Origin: Bacteroidales bacterium
Lineage (GTDB): Bacteria > Bacteroidota > Bacteroidia > Bacteroidales > UBA932
Assembly (NCBI GenBank): GCA_017615135.1
Contig: JAGAAU010000208.1
Span: 1 to 13,589 of the forward strand
Reading direction: 5' to 3'
DNA length: 13,589 bases
Part shown: piece by piece, positions 1 through 6,716 of the stretch
How positions within the stretch are numbered: the first letter of the stretch is position 1
Layout: every line of letters starts with the position of its first letter
Program-made: the position numbers and the translations under genes
The notes under the pieces: model-generated
Databases searched by the model: none
What the model saw: only the letters and a program-made list of their open reading frames with translations
Told to the model about the DNA's origin: nothing

Positions 1-179
1 AGGGCTACATCGGCAAATCCCTTGCTGACCTTGTTGGGAACCAGAAAATACTCTATCCCGTTATCCAGACTGCCATGGCGAATCTCCTTGGAAATCCCGA
101 AAACCGGAAGTTCCGAAGCAGATAGCTGAAAAGCTGCCAGGAAGACTGAAAAAGCGGTAAGAACTGCCCTGATTCTCAT
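1..179 (-). CDS. Secreted M16-family (insulinase-like) zinc protease, N-terminal fragment
   Basis: Only the first 59 codons are inside the window; the gene runs off the left edge. The ATG at 179 opens a classic Sec signal peptide (basic MRIR, hydrophobic core to about residue 20, then ASE). Residues 34-59 contain the segment RHGSLDNGIEYFLVPN followed by a KGFADVA stretch. This matches the start of Bacteroidota M16 peptidases, where the mature domain opens with a 'G-x-L-x-NG-x-x-Y-x-x-x-x-N' strand just ahead of the zinc site. The HxxEH zinc motif would lie beyond the window edge and cannot be checked. The gene diverges from the TPR gene at 266. By family, it would be a periplasmic or outer-membrane-associated metalloprotease. 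The assignment rests on this short N-terminal pattern alone. Confidence 0.65.
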   Translation of the reverse strand, partial: MRIRAVLTAFSVFLAAFQLSASELPVFGISKEIRHGSLDNGIEYFLVPNKVSKGFADVA

Positions 180-196
180 TTTTTTAATATTTCCTG

Positions 197-204
197 CAAA
201 TGTA
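197..204 (-). promoter_or_regulatory. Bacteroidota-type -7 box for the M16 gene
   Basis: On the minus strand this reads TACATTTG, matching the Bacteroidota -7 consensus TAnnTTTG. It sits 17 nt before the ATG at 179, implying a very short leader. No clear TTG -33 element was found at the usual 19-21 nt spacing, so the call rests on the -7 box and its position. Confidence 0.5.
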
Positions 205-216
205 AAACAAAATTCG

Positions 217-224
217 TATTTTTG
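217..224 (+). promoter_or_regulatory. Bacteroidota-type -7 box for the TPR-rlhA pair
   Basis: TATTTTTG fits TAnnTTTG exactly and lies 41 nt before the ATG at 266, giving a leader of roughly 35 nt. The -33 region is weak. Together with the minus-strand box at 197-204 it makes a compact divergent promoter in an A/T-rich 86-nt gap. Confidence 0.5.
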
Positions 225-265
225 CATTTCGACTTCGGTTGGTACAAATAATTAACTAACGATAT

Positions 266-1201
266 ATGAAGAAATTTATCTTTACAGCCATGTTGGTTCT
301 GGCAGCGGTTTCCGCCTACGGCCAGGATATGAAGGAAGCCACTGAAAAGGCAAAAGAGGCTAGCGCAACGTTTAACGCCGGCAATTTCGAGGAGGCCCTC
401 ACAGGGTTCCGCGCCGCGCTTGAGCTGGCCAACGCCTGCGGAGACGAAGGATTGACTTTAAGCATGAGTTGCCAGGAAGGCATAGCCAAGGCTTCTTACT
501 TCATTGCCAAACAGGCCTTCGAAGACGGCAACTTCGACGAGGCTGTCGCCAAGGCTGAAGAGGCCTCTAAGGTTGCATCCGAATTCGGGCTCGACGAATA
601 TGTGGGCAAGAACGAGAGCGTGATATCCAACGCCTACACCAAGAAAGCCGGTGCTCTCATGAACGAGAAGAAGTTCGACGATGCAGCTCAGATTTACAAA
701 AAACTGCTCGAGATCAACCCTGCGAACGGCCCCGCTTCCCTCAACCTTGTAAGGGCATACCTCAATTCCGGCAATCTTGACAGCGCCAAGGAAGCCCTTG
801 AGATTGCAAAGGCCAACGGCAAGGAGGCTGAAGCCACCAAGCTCATAGGTACTTCATTCCTCAAGAGGGCGTCCATAAGCCTGAAAGAGAAAAAATATGC
901 CGCCGCCATCGAAGATGCCAAGGAAGCCAACCTCTATAACGAGAACGCCAAGGCTTATCTGATTATCGGACAGGCATCTGCATCTCTTGGCAAAGACAAC
1001 GACGCCATTGCCAACCTAGAGAAATATCTGGAACTTACCCCTACGGCAGGAAACGCCGGTGCGATATCCCTCACCATCGGAGCCCTTTACCACAAGGCTG
1101 GCAACAAGGCCAAGGCTGCCGAATATTACAAGAAAGCTTCAGCAGACCCCAATCCTCAGGTTAAAGACAATGCACTGAAGCAGCTTCAGGCCCTGAAATA
1201 A
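266..1201 (+). CDS. Secreted tetratricopeptide-repeat (TPR) protein
   Basis: A 311-residue protein with a Sec signal peptide (MKKFIFTAMLVLAAVSAYG, probable cleavage before Q20). The rest is almost entirely alpha-helical TPR repeats. Clear units include the NAGNFEEALTGFRAALEL region (about 37-54), the EDGNFDEAVAKAEEA region (about 86-100), NEKKFDDAAQIYKKLLEINP (about 132-151), a unit near 165-185, KEKKYAAAIEDAKEANLYN (about 206-224), DNDAIANLEKYLELTP (about 243-258) and a final unit near 270-290. Each shows the small/large residue pattern A..Y..G.Y..A of TPRs. No catalytic domain is present, so it is probably a periplasmic or surface scaffold for protein interactions; the partner is unknown. 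It leads a two-gene unit: the U32 gene starts 1 nt after its TAA stop. The ATG chosen gives a well-formed signal peptide and has no competing upstream start. Confidence 0.85.
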   Translation: MKKFIFTAMLVLAAVSAYGQDMKEATEKAKEASATFNAGNFEEALTGFRAALELANACGDEGLTLSMSCQEGIAKASYFIAKQAFEDGNFDEAVAKAEEASKVASEFGLDEYVGKNESVISNAYTKKAGALMNEKKFDDAAQIYKKLLEINPANGPASLNLVRAYLNSGNLDSAKEALEIAKANGKEAEATKLIGTSFLKRASISLKEKKYAAAIEDAKEANLYNENAKAYLIIGQASASLGKDNDAIANLEKYLELTPTAGNAGAISLTIGALYHKAGNKAKAAEYYKKASADPNPQVKDNALKQLQALK

Positions 1202-1202
1202 A

Positions 1203-2939
1203 GTGCGGGAACTCGAACTTCTGGCTCCTGCGCGGAATGCAGATATCGGCATCGCGGCCATCGACTGCGGTGCCGATGCCGTATATATTGGCGGTCCGGC
1301 GTTCGGCGCCCGTAAGGATGCCGGCAATTCTCTGGAAGAAATTGCACGCCTGTGTTCACACGCCAGAAAATACGGAGCCAGGGTGTTCATTACCGCCAAC
1401 ACCACTCTCCGGGCAGGAGAAGAAGCCATCCTGAGGCCCATGCTGGAAGAGGCCTGCAGCGCGGGAATCGACGCCGTGATAATGCGGGATCCGCGCATCC
1501 TGCAATGGGGGCTGGGGGTTCCCATGCACGCCTCCACCCAATGCGCAATCCGCGACGCAGATGCTGCAAGACGCTATGAAGACATGGGCTGCAGCAGAAT
1601 TATCCTGGAAAGAGAGCTGAGCCTGGAACAAATCCGGAAAATCTGCGAGGCGGTAAGCTGCGAGGTGGAAGCTTTCGTGCACGGAGCCCTCTGTGTATGC
1701 TACAGCGGGGAATGCCGCCTTTCTGAATTCATAGACGGAAGAAGCGCAGACCGCGGAGAATGCATCCAGGCCTGCCGTTCCCGCTACGACCTTACTGATG
1801 CATCCGGCCGTATACTCCTGAAAGACAAAGCCATACTCTCCCTGAAAGACCTGGACCTTCACGAGCGTCTGGGAGACTTGATTCAGGCTGGAGTGAGTTC
1901 CTTCAAAATTGAGGGCCGGCTCAAACCGGAGAGTTACGTCAGGAATCTCTGTCTGTATTACAACGGCCTTCTGGACTGTATTGTGGCAAAAGACACACAG
2001 CAGTTGCAGCGCGCCTCCTTCGGGAAGACAGACAGCGGCAGTTTCCGGCCGGATCCTTTGAAAACCTTCAACCGGGGATACACTCAGCTGTTCCTGGACG
2101 GCAAAAGGCAGCGCGGCTGGTCCTCCATGGACGCCCCCAAGCACCTCGGGGAACCTGTCGGTACTGTCGAGAGCATCAAACGCGGCCCGGTATCTACCAG
2201 AATCAAACTGAAACTGATTGGCGGGATAGTGCTGCACAATGGAGACGGGCTGGGATTCATCTCTCCCAAGGGCGGGGTGGACGGATTCCGGGCCGACGTG
2301 TGCGAGGGTTCATCGGTCCTTTGCCGAGACGCAGGTACCGTCCGGGAAGGCATGCAAGTCTTCCGCAACATCGATTCTTCCTTCGAGAAAGCGCTCGAAG
2401 GGGCGAATATACGCAGGGAGATTGCCGTTCGGCTGTCGGTTGAGGTCTCCCGCCGCGGGAAGCTGGAGATTGTCGCCCGGAGCGAGGACGGCCGCGAGGT
2501 TCGCAGTACTTTCCATTCCGATGTCGATACCGCGGAAAACCGCGAAAGGCAGGAGGCGCTCATGCGCGGGCAACTCTCCAAACGCGCCCTGCACTACAAG
2601 TTCGAGCTGGAAGAAATCCAACCCGCAGGCTGCCCCCTGCCGCTTCTCAGTGCCGCCACTTTGAATTCCATGCGCCGCCTGGTGGCTGAAGACCTGGACT
2701 CTCTCCCCTGCCACAAGCGGGCAATGCTTACGAGAATGCCTGGAGTCAGCCCGTCTTGCCCGGCTCCGACCGGGAATCTCCCCCTCATGCGCTCTAAATA
2801 CTGCATCCGCTTCGAACTCGGGCTCTGTCCCGTACATCAGAAAGCGGCGCGCGACAACTCCGACCTCTTCCTCCTGAACAACGGCCGCAAGTTCACCGCG
2901 CACTTCGACTGCGCCCACTGCGAAATGACCATATCCTGA
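1203..2939 (+). CDS. rlhA: U32-family protein, RlhA-type (23S rRNA cytidine hydroxylation)
   Basis: A 578-residue cytosolic protein. The N-terminus (ELLAPARN, then GADAVYIGGPAFGAR and the MHASTQC segment) and the U32 signature FVHGALCVCYSGECRLS with GRSADRGECIQACR strongly resemble E. coli RlhA (YdcP), which is required with Fe-S biogenesis and prephenate for 5-hydroxycytidine at 23S rRNA position 2501. The four signature cysteines (C164, C171, C187, C191) expected for the U32 iron-sulfur site are present, plus an extra C166. A DUF3656-like middle region follows (about 300-500). The C-terminus has two further Cys pairs, C534/C542 and C570/C573 (FDCAHCEM), as in RlhA. As I recall the E. coli protein (about 650 residues), the stretch just before C534 is shorter here and there is no tail after the last cysteines. 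The start is GTG; an in-frame stop lies at 1194-1196, so no upstream start is possible. Translation is probably coupled to the TPR gene. Confidence 0.82.
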   Translation: MRELELLAPARNADIGIAAIDCGADAVYIGGPAFGARKDAGNSLEEIARLCSHARKYGARVFITANTTLRAGEEAILRPMLEEACSAGIDAVIMRDPRILQWGLGVPMHASTQCAIRDADAARRYEDMGCSRIILERELSLEQIRKICEAVSCEVEAFVHGALCVCYSGECRLSEFIDGRSADRGECIQACRSRYDLTDASGRILLKDKAILSLKDLDLHERLGDLIQAGVSSFKIEGRLKPESYVRNLCLYYNGLLDCIVAKDTQQLQRASFGKTDSGSFRPDPLKTFNRGYTQLFLDGKRQRGWSSMDAPKHLGEPVGTVESIKRGPVSTRIKLKLIGGIVLHNGDGLGFISPKGGVDGFRADVCEGSSVLCRDAGTVREGMQVFRNIDSSFEKALEGANIRREIAVRLSVEVSRRGKLEIVARSEDGREVRSTFHSDVDTAENRERQEALMRGQLSKRALHYKFELEEIQPAGCPLPLLSAATLNSMRRLVAEDLDSLPCHKRAMLTRMPGVSPSCPAPTGNLPLMRSKYCIRFELGLCPVHQKAARDNSDLFLLNNGRKFTAHFDCAHCEMTIS

Positions 2940-2965
2940 TTTTGAAGGTTTTTGTGCACCCAACA

Positions 2966-3068
2966 GGTTATACTCCGGGTGCCTTCACTCCGTTCATCCC
3001 TCCCAAGCAAAGCTTGGGCCCCTCCCATTTACGAGGCCATGGGTGGCCACGGGCCCCGGAGTATAACC
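2966..3068 (-). repeat. Palindromic intergenic repeat, copy 1
   Basis: A 103-nt element in the 209-nt gap between the U32 and kinase genes. It is bounded by perfect 14-nt inverted arms, GGTTATACTCCGGG at 2966-2979 and its complement at 3055-3068. Inside is a second perfect hairpin, CCCAAGC-AAA-GCTTGGG (3002-3018). Read on the minus strand, 3015-3060 matches 6566-6611 of copy 2 at 44 of 46 positions, and the remaining half aligns more loosely. The outer arms share only the inner CCGGAG-type bases with copy 2, yet both copies fold, which suggests that the fold is conserved rather than the stem sequence. No T-run follows the arms, so a simple intrinsic terminator is unlikely. Its class (MITE, REP-like element or structured RNA) is not resolved. 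Confidence 0.85.
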
Positions 3069-3134
3069 CGTTGCCGGCTCAAGATTCCGTAGTATCAAGC
3101 CAGAATTCTTAATATGATTTCCATAATTATTCCG

Positions 3135-3142
3135 TATATTCG
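3135..3142 (+). promoter_or_regulatory. Possible -7 box for the kinase-cysS operon
   Basis: TATATTCG matches TAnnTTTG with one mismatch and lies only 6 nt before the ATG at 3149, which would give an almost leaderless message. The region 3105-3148 is A/T-rich, as promoters of this phylum are. There is no convincing -33 element. Confidence 0.3.
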
Positions 3143-3148
3143 CGAGTT

Positions 3149-4147
3149 ATGAAATCAATACTCGGAATAGGAAATGCCCTGACGGACATTCTGGCGATAC
3201 TGCCGGATGACAGCCTCCTGGCAAAATACCATCTACCTAAAGGGAGCATGCAACATGTAGACATGGAGACTGGCGATAAGATATGGAACGCTTTGAAGCC
3301 CCTTGGAGTACACTATGTGGCCGGTGGCTCCGCTGCCAACACTATCACCTGTACCTCCATTTTCGGCATGCCGTCGGCCTTCATAGGCAAGATTGGCGAC
3401 GATGAGCTCGGGCTCCTGTTCAAGAGCGACGAAGAGCAGTACGGAGTTAACTGCACCCTGCTCAAGGGCAAGAATTCTTCGGGGCGGTCGGTGGTGTTCG
3501 TGACGGGCGAAAATGCTGAACGCACCTTTGCAGTTTATCTCGGGGCTGCGCTGGAGTTGGTGCCGGAAGACCTCAAACCCGAGTATTTCGAGGGCTACGA
3601 CTACTTCCACATTGAAGGCTACTTGGTTCAGAACCAGGCGCTTATCCGCAAGGCGGTGGAAATGGCCCACGATGCCGGATGCCTCATTTCAATAGACATG
3701 GCCTCCTACAATGTAGTGGAATCCAACAACGCCTTCCTGCACGACATTGTGGACAAATATGTAGACATAGTATTCTCCAACGAGACTGAGTCCAAGGCTT
3801 TTACCAAGCTGGACAGCCCGCGCGAGGCTTTGGACGAGATTGCCCGTCACTGCTCCATCGCAGTGGTGAAGGTTGGCAAGGACGGCAGCTGGGTGAAGTC
3901 TGGAGACGAGGTACACTACATCGAGGCCTGGCCTGCAACACCCATCGATGCAACCGGAGCCGGAGACACTTATGCCGCCGGATTCCTCTATGCCCACTCG
4001 CTCGGAATGCCGCTGAAGGTCTGCGGCGAGGTCGGGTCCATAATTGCCGCCAAGGTGGTGGAAGTGATTGGCACAAAGATCGATATTCCCCGCTGGAGAG
4101 ATGCCAAGGCAGAAATCCGCACCCTGCTTGACCAGTATTCGAAATGA
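3149..4147 (+). CDS. PfkB-family sugar/nucleoside kinase, probable adenosine kinase
   Basis: A 332-residue soluble kinase of the ribokinase (PfkB) superfamily, the usual length for the family. The N-terminal strand ILGIGNALTDI supplies the substrate-site Asp (D13). The first PfkB signature, AGGSAANT at 58-65 followed by FIGKIGDDELG, and the second, DATGAGDTYAAGFL from residue 267, are both intact. D273 is the expected catalytic base in the GAGD anion hole. The overall pattern (long N-terminal region before AGGSAANT, NExE-type motif SNETESKAF near 210) is that of the bacterial adenosine kinase-like subgroup, which would phosphorylate adenosine or a related nucleoside in purine salvage. A sugar such as fructose or ribose cannot be excluded from sequence alone. 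The stop overlaps the next start by 4 nt (ATGA), so translation is coupled to the membrane-protein gene. Confidence 0.85.
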   Translation: MKSILGIGNALTDILAILPDDSLLAKYHLPKGSMQHVDMETGDKIWNALKPLGVHYVAGGSAANTITCTSIFGMPSAFIGKIGDDELGLLFKSDEEQYGVNCTLLKGKNSSGRSVVFVTGENAERTFAVYLGAALELVPEDLKPEYFEGYDYFHIEGYLVQNQALIRKAVEMAHDAGCLISIDMASYNVVESNNAFLHDIVDKYVDIVFSNETESKAFTKLDSPREALDEIARHCSIAVVKVGKDGSWVKSGDEVHYIEAWPATPIDATGAGDTYAAGFLYAHSLGMPLKVCGEVGSIIAAKVVEVIGTKIDIPRWRDAKAEIRTLLDQYSK

Positions 4148-4617
4148 AGAAATACCTGATAGTATTCCTCATTTCCATGGTGCCCCTGATTGAGCTTAGG
4201 GGGGCTATTCCGTATGCGGTCGGATTCGACCTGTCCACCGTTCCATCTTACATTGTGGCGGTAATCGGGAACATCCTGCCCGTGCCGTTTATCTTCCTGT
4301 TCGCGCGTCGCTTCCTTGTCTGGGGCAGCGAAAAACGCTTCATCGGCGGGTTTTGCCGGTTCTGCCTGCGCAAGGGAGAAAAGGCCGGGCGCAAGCTGCA
4401 GGAGAAGACCGGAGCCGGACTCTATGTGGCGCTGCTGCTGTTCGTAGGCATTCCCCTGCCCGGGACCGGAGCCTGGAGCGGCACCCTGGCGGCCAGTCTG
4501 CTGGATATGGATTTCAAAAAGAGTGTAATCACCGTTACGGCGGGAGTAATTCTCGCCGGAATCATAATGCTCGCGGCATCCTTCGGGGTGTTCGGGGCAG
4601 TATCATTTTTTAAGTAA
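4144..4617 (+). CDS. Small integral membrane protein, COG2426 / Sm_multidrug_ex family
   Basis: A 157-residue hydrophobic protein. It shows the two hallmark segments of the Pfam Sm_multidrug_ex / COG2426 family: [16 protein letters not shown] near the N-terminus (about 12-27) and [16 protein letters not shown] (about 101-116). About four membrane spans are visible (near 2-20, 33-54, 92-115 and 127-152), with a basic cytosolic stretch, [13 protein letters not shown], at about 76-88. The family name suggests small-molecule export, but the substrate and mechanism are not established, so transport is only a family-level label. The conserved polar residues in otherwise hydrophobic loops (E17, R19, P-G-T-G) suggest a functional pore or re-entrant loops. 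It overlaps the kinase gene by 4 nt and is followed 2 nt later by cysS, so it is clearly in the same transcript. Confidence 0.85.
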   Translation: MKKYLIVFLISMVPLIELRGAIPYAVGFDLSTVPSYIVAVIGNILPVPFIFLFARRFLVWGSEKRFIGGFCRFCLRKGEKAGRKLQEKTGAGLYVALLLFVGIPLPGTGAWSGTLAASLLDMDFKKSVITVTAGVILAGIIMLAASFGVFGAVSFFK

Positions 4618-4619
4618 AT

Positions 4620-6149
4620 ATGAGAGTACTACGATTGACAAATACGCTGAGCCGGAGCAAGGAAGTGTTCAAGCCGGTGAACCCCGGCAGGGCTGGAATG
4701 TACGTTTGCGGGCCTACCGTTTACGGAGACGCCCACCTTGGGCATGCGCGCCCGGGAGTGACTTACGACGTGCTTTTCAAGTTCCTCACCCATCTCGGCT
4801 ACAAGGTGCGCTACGTGCGTAATATCACCGACGTGGGGCATCTTGAGCAGGATGCCGATGAAGGCGAGGATAAAATTGCAAAGAAGGCCCGCCTGGAACA
4901 GTTGGAACCGATGGAGGTGGTGCAGGCCTATACCCTGCGCTATCACGAGGCAATGCGGCAGTTGAATGTGGCTCCGCCGTCTATCGAGCCGCGCGCCAGC
5001 GGACATATCGTAGAGCAGATAGAGGCGGTGAAGAAGATTCTGGCGGCAGGTTATGCCTATGAAAGCAATGGCAGCGTCTATTTCGATGTGCAGAAATACA
5101 ACGCAGACCACCATTACGGCGTACTTTCCGGCCGCAAGCTTGAAGACACACTTGAAGGAACCCGCAATCTTGACGGTCAGGGCGACAAAAGGGCTCCTTA
5201 CGACTTCGCTCTTTGGAAAAAGGCGGAGCCTGAGCATATAATGCGGTGGCCGTCTCCGTGGAGCGACGGCTTCCCGGGCTGGCATCTGGAGTGCTCTGTG
5301 ATGGGAGAGAAATATCTCGGACACGAATTCGACATTCACGGCGGCGGCATGGACCTGGTCTTCCCCCACCACGAGTGCGAAATTGCCCAGAACGTAGCCT
5401 CCCGCGGCACGGATGGAGTGCATTATTGGGTACACAACAATATGATTACCATCAACGGACAGAAGATGGGTAAATCGCTCGGGAACTTCATCACCCTGCC
5501 GCAGCTTTTCAGCGGAGACCATCCCAAGCTGGAGAGGGCGTACAGCCCCATGACCGTGCGGTTCTTCATACTCCAGGCCCATTATCGCGGAACGCTGGAT
5601 TTCTCCAACGATGCGCTTCAGGCAGCTGAGAAAGGGCTCAAACGTCTTATGCAGGCGGCAAAGGACCTCTATGCGCTGGCCGGCAGGAAAGTTGCGGCCT
5701 ATGAGTACGGTGAGCTGCCACGCGAGATTGCACCCGACAGTTGCCCCGCAGGGGTGTCAGCAGATGTCAAGGCGGTATTCGAGGGAATTTACGATGCCCT
5801 CTGCGACGATTTGAACACTCCCGTTGCGCTTGCGCAGCTTTCCGAGGCTGTGCGCCTTATCAATTCCGCGAAGGCCGGCAGCATAAAACTTTCTCAGGAA
5901 GACCTCGACGCGCTGTGTTTCATCTTCGACAATCTGGTCTTTGGAGTGCTTGGGCTACGCGACGACGAAGGTGGTTCGGACAGCTCCCGCAAGGTAATAG
6001 ACGGCCTGATGGAGATGGTGCTGGAGCAACGCGCGGCGGCAAAAGCAGCCAAAGACTGGGCAGTCTCCGATCATATCCGAGACAGCTTGAAGGCCCTCGG
6101 AATCTCGGTTAAAGACACCAAAGACGGTGTTGAATGGTCCATAGAATAA
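4620..6149 (+). CDS. cysS: Cysteinyl-tRNA synthetase
   Basis: A 509-residue class I aminoacyl-tRNA synthetase that charges tRNA-Cys in the cytosol. The N-terminal catalytic domain has the HIGH-type motif HLGH at 39-42 (in [14 protein letters not shown]). The KMSKS-type motif is KMGKS at 282-286. The zinc site that selects cysteine is complete: C30, C225 (GWHLECS), H250 and E254 (FPHHECE), corresponding to E. coli C28, C209, H234 and E238. The motif RNITDVGH (about 68-75) is also typical. The C-terminal DALR-type helical domain spans about 360-509 and ends with the [12 protein letters not shown] tail common to CysRS. Length is slightly above the roughly 460-490 usual for the family because of an acidic insert after ITDVGH. 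The ATG at 4620 is 2 nt after the previous stop and gives the expected N-terminus. Confidence 0.98.
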   Translation: MRVLRLTNTLSRSKEVFKPVNPGRAGMYVCGPTVYGDAHLGHARPGVTYDVLFKFLTHLGYKVRYVRNITDVGHLEQDADEGEDKIAKKARLEQLEPMEVVQAYTLRYHEAMRQLNVAPPSIEPRASGHIVEQIEAVKKILAAGYAYESNGSVYFDVQKYNADHHYGVLSGRKLEDTLEGTRNLDGQGDKRAPYDFALWKKAEPEHIMRWPSPWSDGFPGWHLECSVMGEKYLGHEFDIHGGGMDLVFPHHECEIAQNVASRGTDGVHYWVHNNMITINGQKMGKSLGNFITLPQLFSGDHPKLERAYSPMTVRFFILQAHYRGTLDFSNDALQAAEKGLKRLMQAAKDLYALAGRKVAAYEYGELPREIAPDSCPAGVSADVKAVFEGIYDALCDDLNTPVALAQLSEAVRLINSAKAGSIKLSQEDLDALCFIFDNLVFGVLGLRDDEGGSDSSRKVIDGLMEMVLEQRAAAKAAKDWAVSDHIRDSLKALGISVKDTKDGVEWSIE

Positions 6150-6160
6150 AATTGAATAAT

Positions 6161-6448
6161 ATGTTTGACGTAACCTTAATAGAAGATAAAAGCGAGAACG
6201 GGATTCGTAAGACATCGTTCAGCACCTGTCCGGCAGTTTGCTCCGTTCAGATTGACATAGAAACCGAAGGTGATATAATCCGCAAGGTGCAGTTTACCCG
6301 CGGATGCCACGGCAACACCCAGGGAGTCGGCAAACTCTGCGAGGGCAGGACAATCAGTGAAATCATTTCCCGCCTGGAGGGCATCAATTGCGCCCGCCGC
6401 GGAACAAGCTGTCCCGACCAGCTCGCCCGCGCCCTGAAAGAACTATAG
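6161..6448 (+). CDS. TSCPD-domain protein (TIGR03905-like), function unknown
   Basis: A 95-residue cytosolic protein. It carries the motif that names the TSCPD domain (TSCPDQLARAL, from residue 82) and six cysteines (C23, C27, C49, C60, C77, C84), a set suited to binding metal or an Fe-S cluster. The order FSTCPAVCSVQIDIE, then VQFTRGCHGNTQGVGKLCEG, then INCARRGTSCPDQLA fits the stand-alone TIGR03905 family. Related TSCPD domains occur at the C-terminus of some B12-dependent ribonucleotide reductases, but the free-standing protein has no agreed function. I chose the ATG at 6161 (MFDVTLIEDK) over the in-frame ATG at 6134: the earlier one lies inside cysS and would add nine residues without family resemblance. 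It sits 11 nt after cysS and is probably the last gene of that operon. Confidence 0.88.
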   Translation: MFDVTLIEDKSENGIRKTSFSTCPAVCSVQIDIETEGDIIRKVQFTRGCHGNTQGVGKLCEGRTISEIISRLEGINCARRGTSCPDQLARALKEL

Positions 6449-6476
6449 TTGAAAAAGTACTTCTTGATTCTTTCGC

Positions 6477-6537
6477 AGGAATGCATTAGTGCATTTCCTA
6501 TACCGGAAAGCAATTTCCGGCCGCCCGTCCGGAGGAC
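6477..6537. other. Run of three short hairpins between convergent genes
   Basis: Three consecutive stem-loops lie downstream of the TSCPD gene. 6477-6499 is AGGAATGCA-TTAG-TGCATTTCCT with one bulged T. 6503-6520 is a perfect 7-bp stem CCGGAAA closed by the GNRA-type loop GCAA. 6527-6537 is GTCC-GGA-GGAC. None ends in a run of T on the plus strand, so none is a textbook intrinsic terminator. They directly precede repeat copy 2. Together they make most of the 268-nt gap (6449-6716) potentially structured. No gene is seen in this gap. Transcript processing or 3'-end protection is a plausible role, but this is inference. Confidence 0.5.
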
Positions 6538-6553
6538 TCCGCCGCAGAAGCGA

Positions 6554-6669
6554 CAGGCTGTCTCCTCCGGGGCCCGTGGCCGCCCATGGCCTCGTGAATG
6601 GGAGGGGCCCACAAGCGTAGCGCAGTGGGAGGGATAAGCGAAGCGCAGGCTTCCGGAGGAGGCAGCCTG
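6554..6669 (+). repeat. Palindromic intergenic repeat, copy 2
   Basis: A 116-nt element in opposite orientation to copy 1 and located between two convergent genes. Its 17-nt inverted arms run from CAGGCTG... at 6554-6570 to ...CAGCCTG at 6653-6669, with one mismatch that would be a wobble pair in RNA. The 46-nt core 6566-6611 matches copy 1 except at two A/G positions. The internal hairpin CCCAC/GTGGG (6608-6612 with 6625-6629) occupies the place of CCCAAGC/GCTTGGG in copy 1. A second internal stem, CCCAT/ATGGG (6583-6587 with 6598-6602), and two GGGGCCC blocks (6569-6575, 6604-6610) are also present. The element ends in G/C-rich sequence with no T-run. Confidence 0.85.
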
Positions 6670-6716
6670 CGCTCGAAGGCGGAAAGACACAAAAAAATGT
6701 CGCGCTGTCTGGCAGA

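Noticed and set aside
2940..3148. A small gene or riboswitch in the gap before the kinase
   Set aside because: No start-to-stop frame with a plausible product was found, and the structure present is explained by the repeat; no known riboswitch core was recognised.
5463..5477. KMGKS instead of KMSKS in cysS as a sign of a defective enzyme
   Set aside because: Variation at this position is tolerated among class I synthetases, and all zinc ligands and the HIGH-type motif are intact.
6134..6160. Earlier ATG for the TSCPD protein
   Set aside because: It overlaps the end of cysS and adds nine residues with no family resemblance; the ATG at 6161 gives the expected MFDV-type N-terminus.
6449..6637. 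A 62-codon frame just after the TSCPD gene (TTG start, MKKYFLILS...)
   Set aside because: It runs through the hairpins and into repeat copy 2, has a rare start codon and a low-complexity G/C-rich tail, so it is best read as non-coding.
6554..6669. Repeat copy 2 as a plain bidirectional intrinsic terminator
   Set aside because: No T-run follows either arm, the loop is far too long, and the related copy at 2966-3068 lies between two same-strand genes; a specialised repeat fits better.
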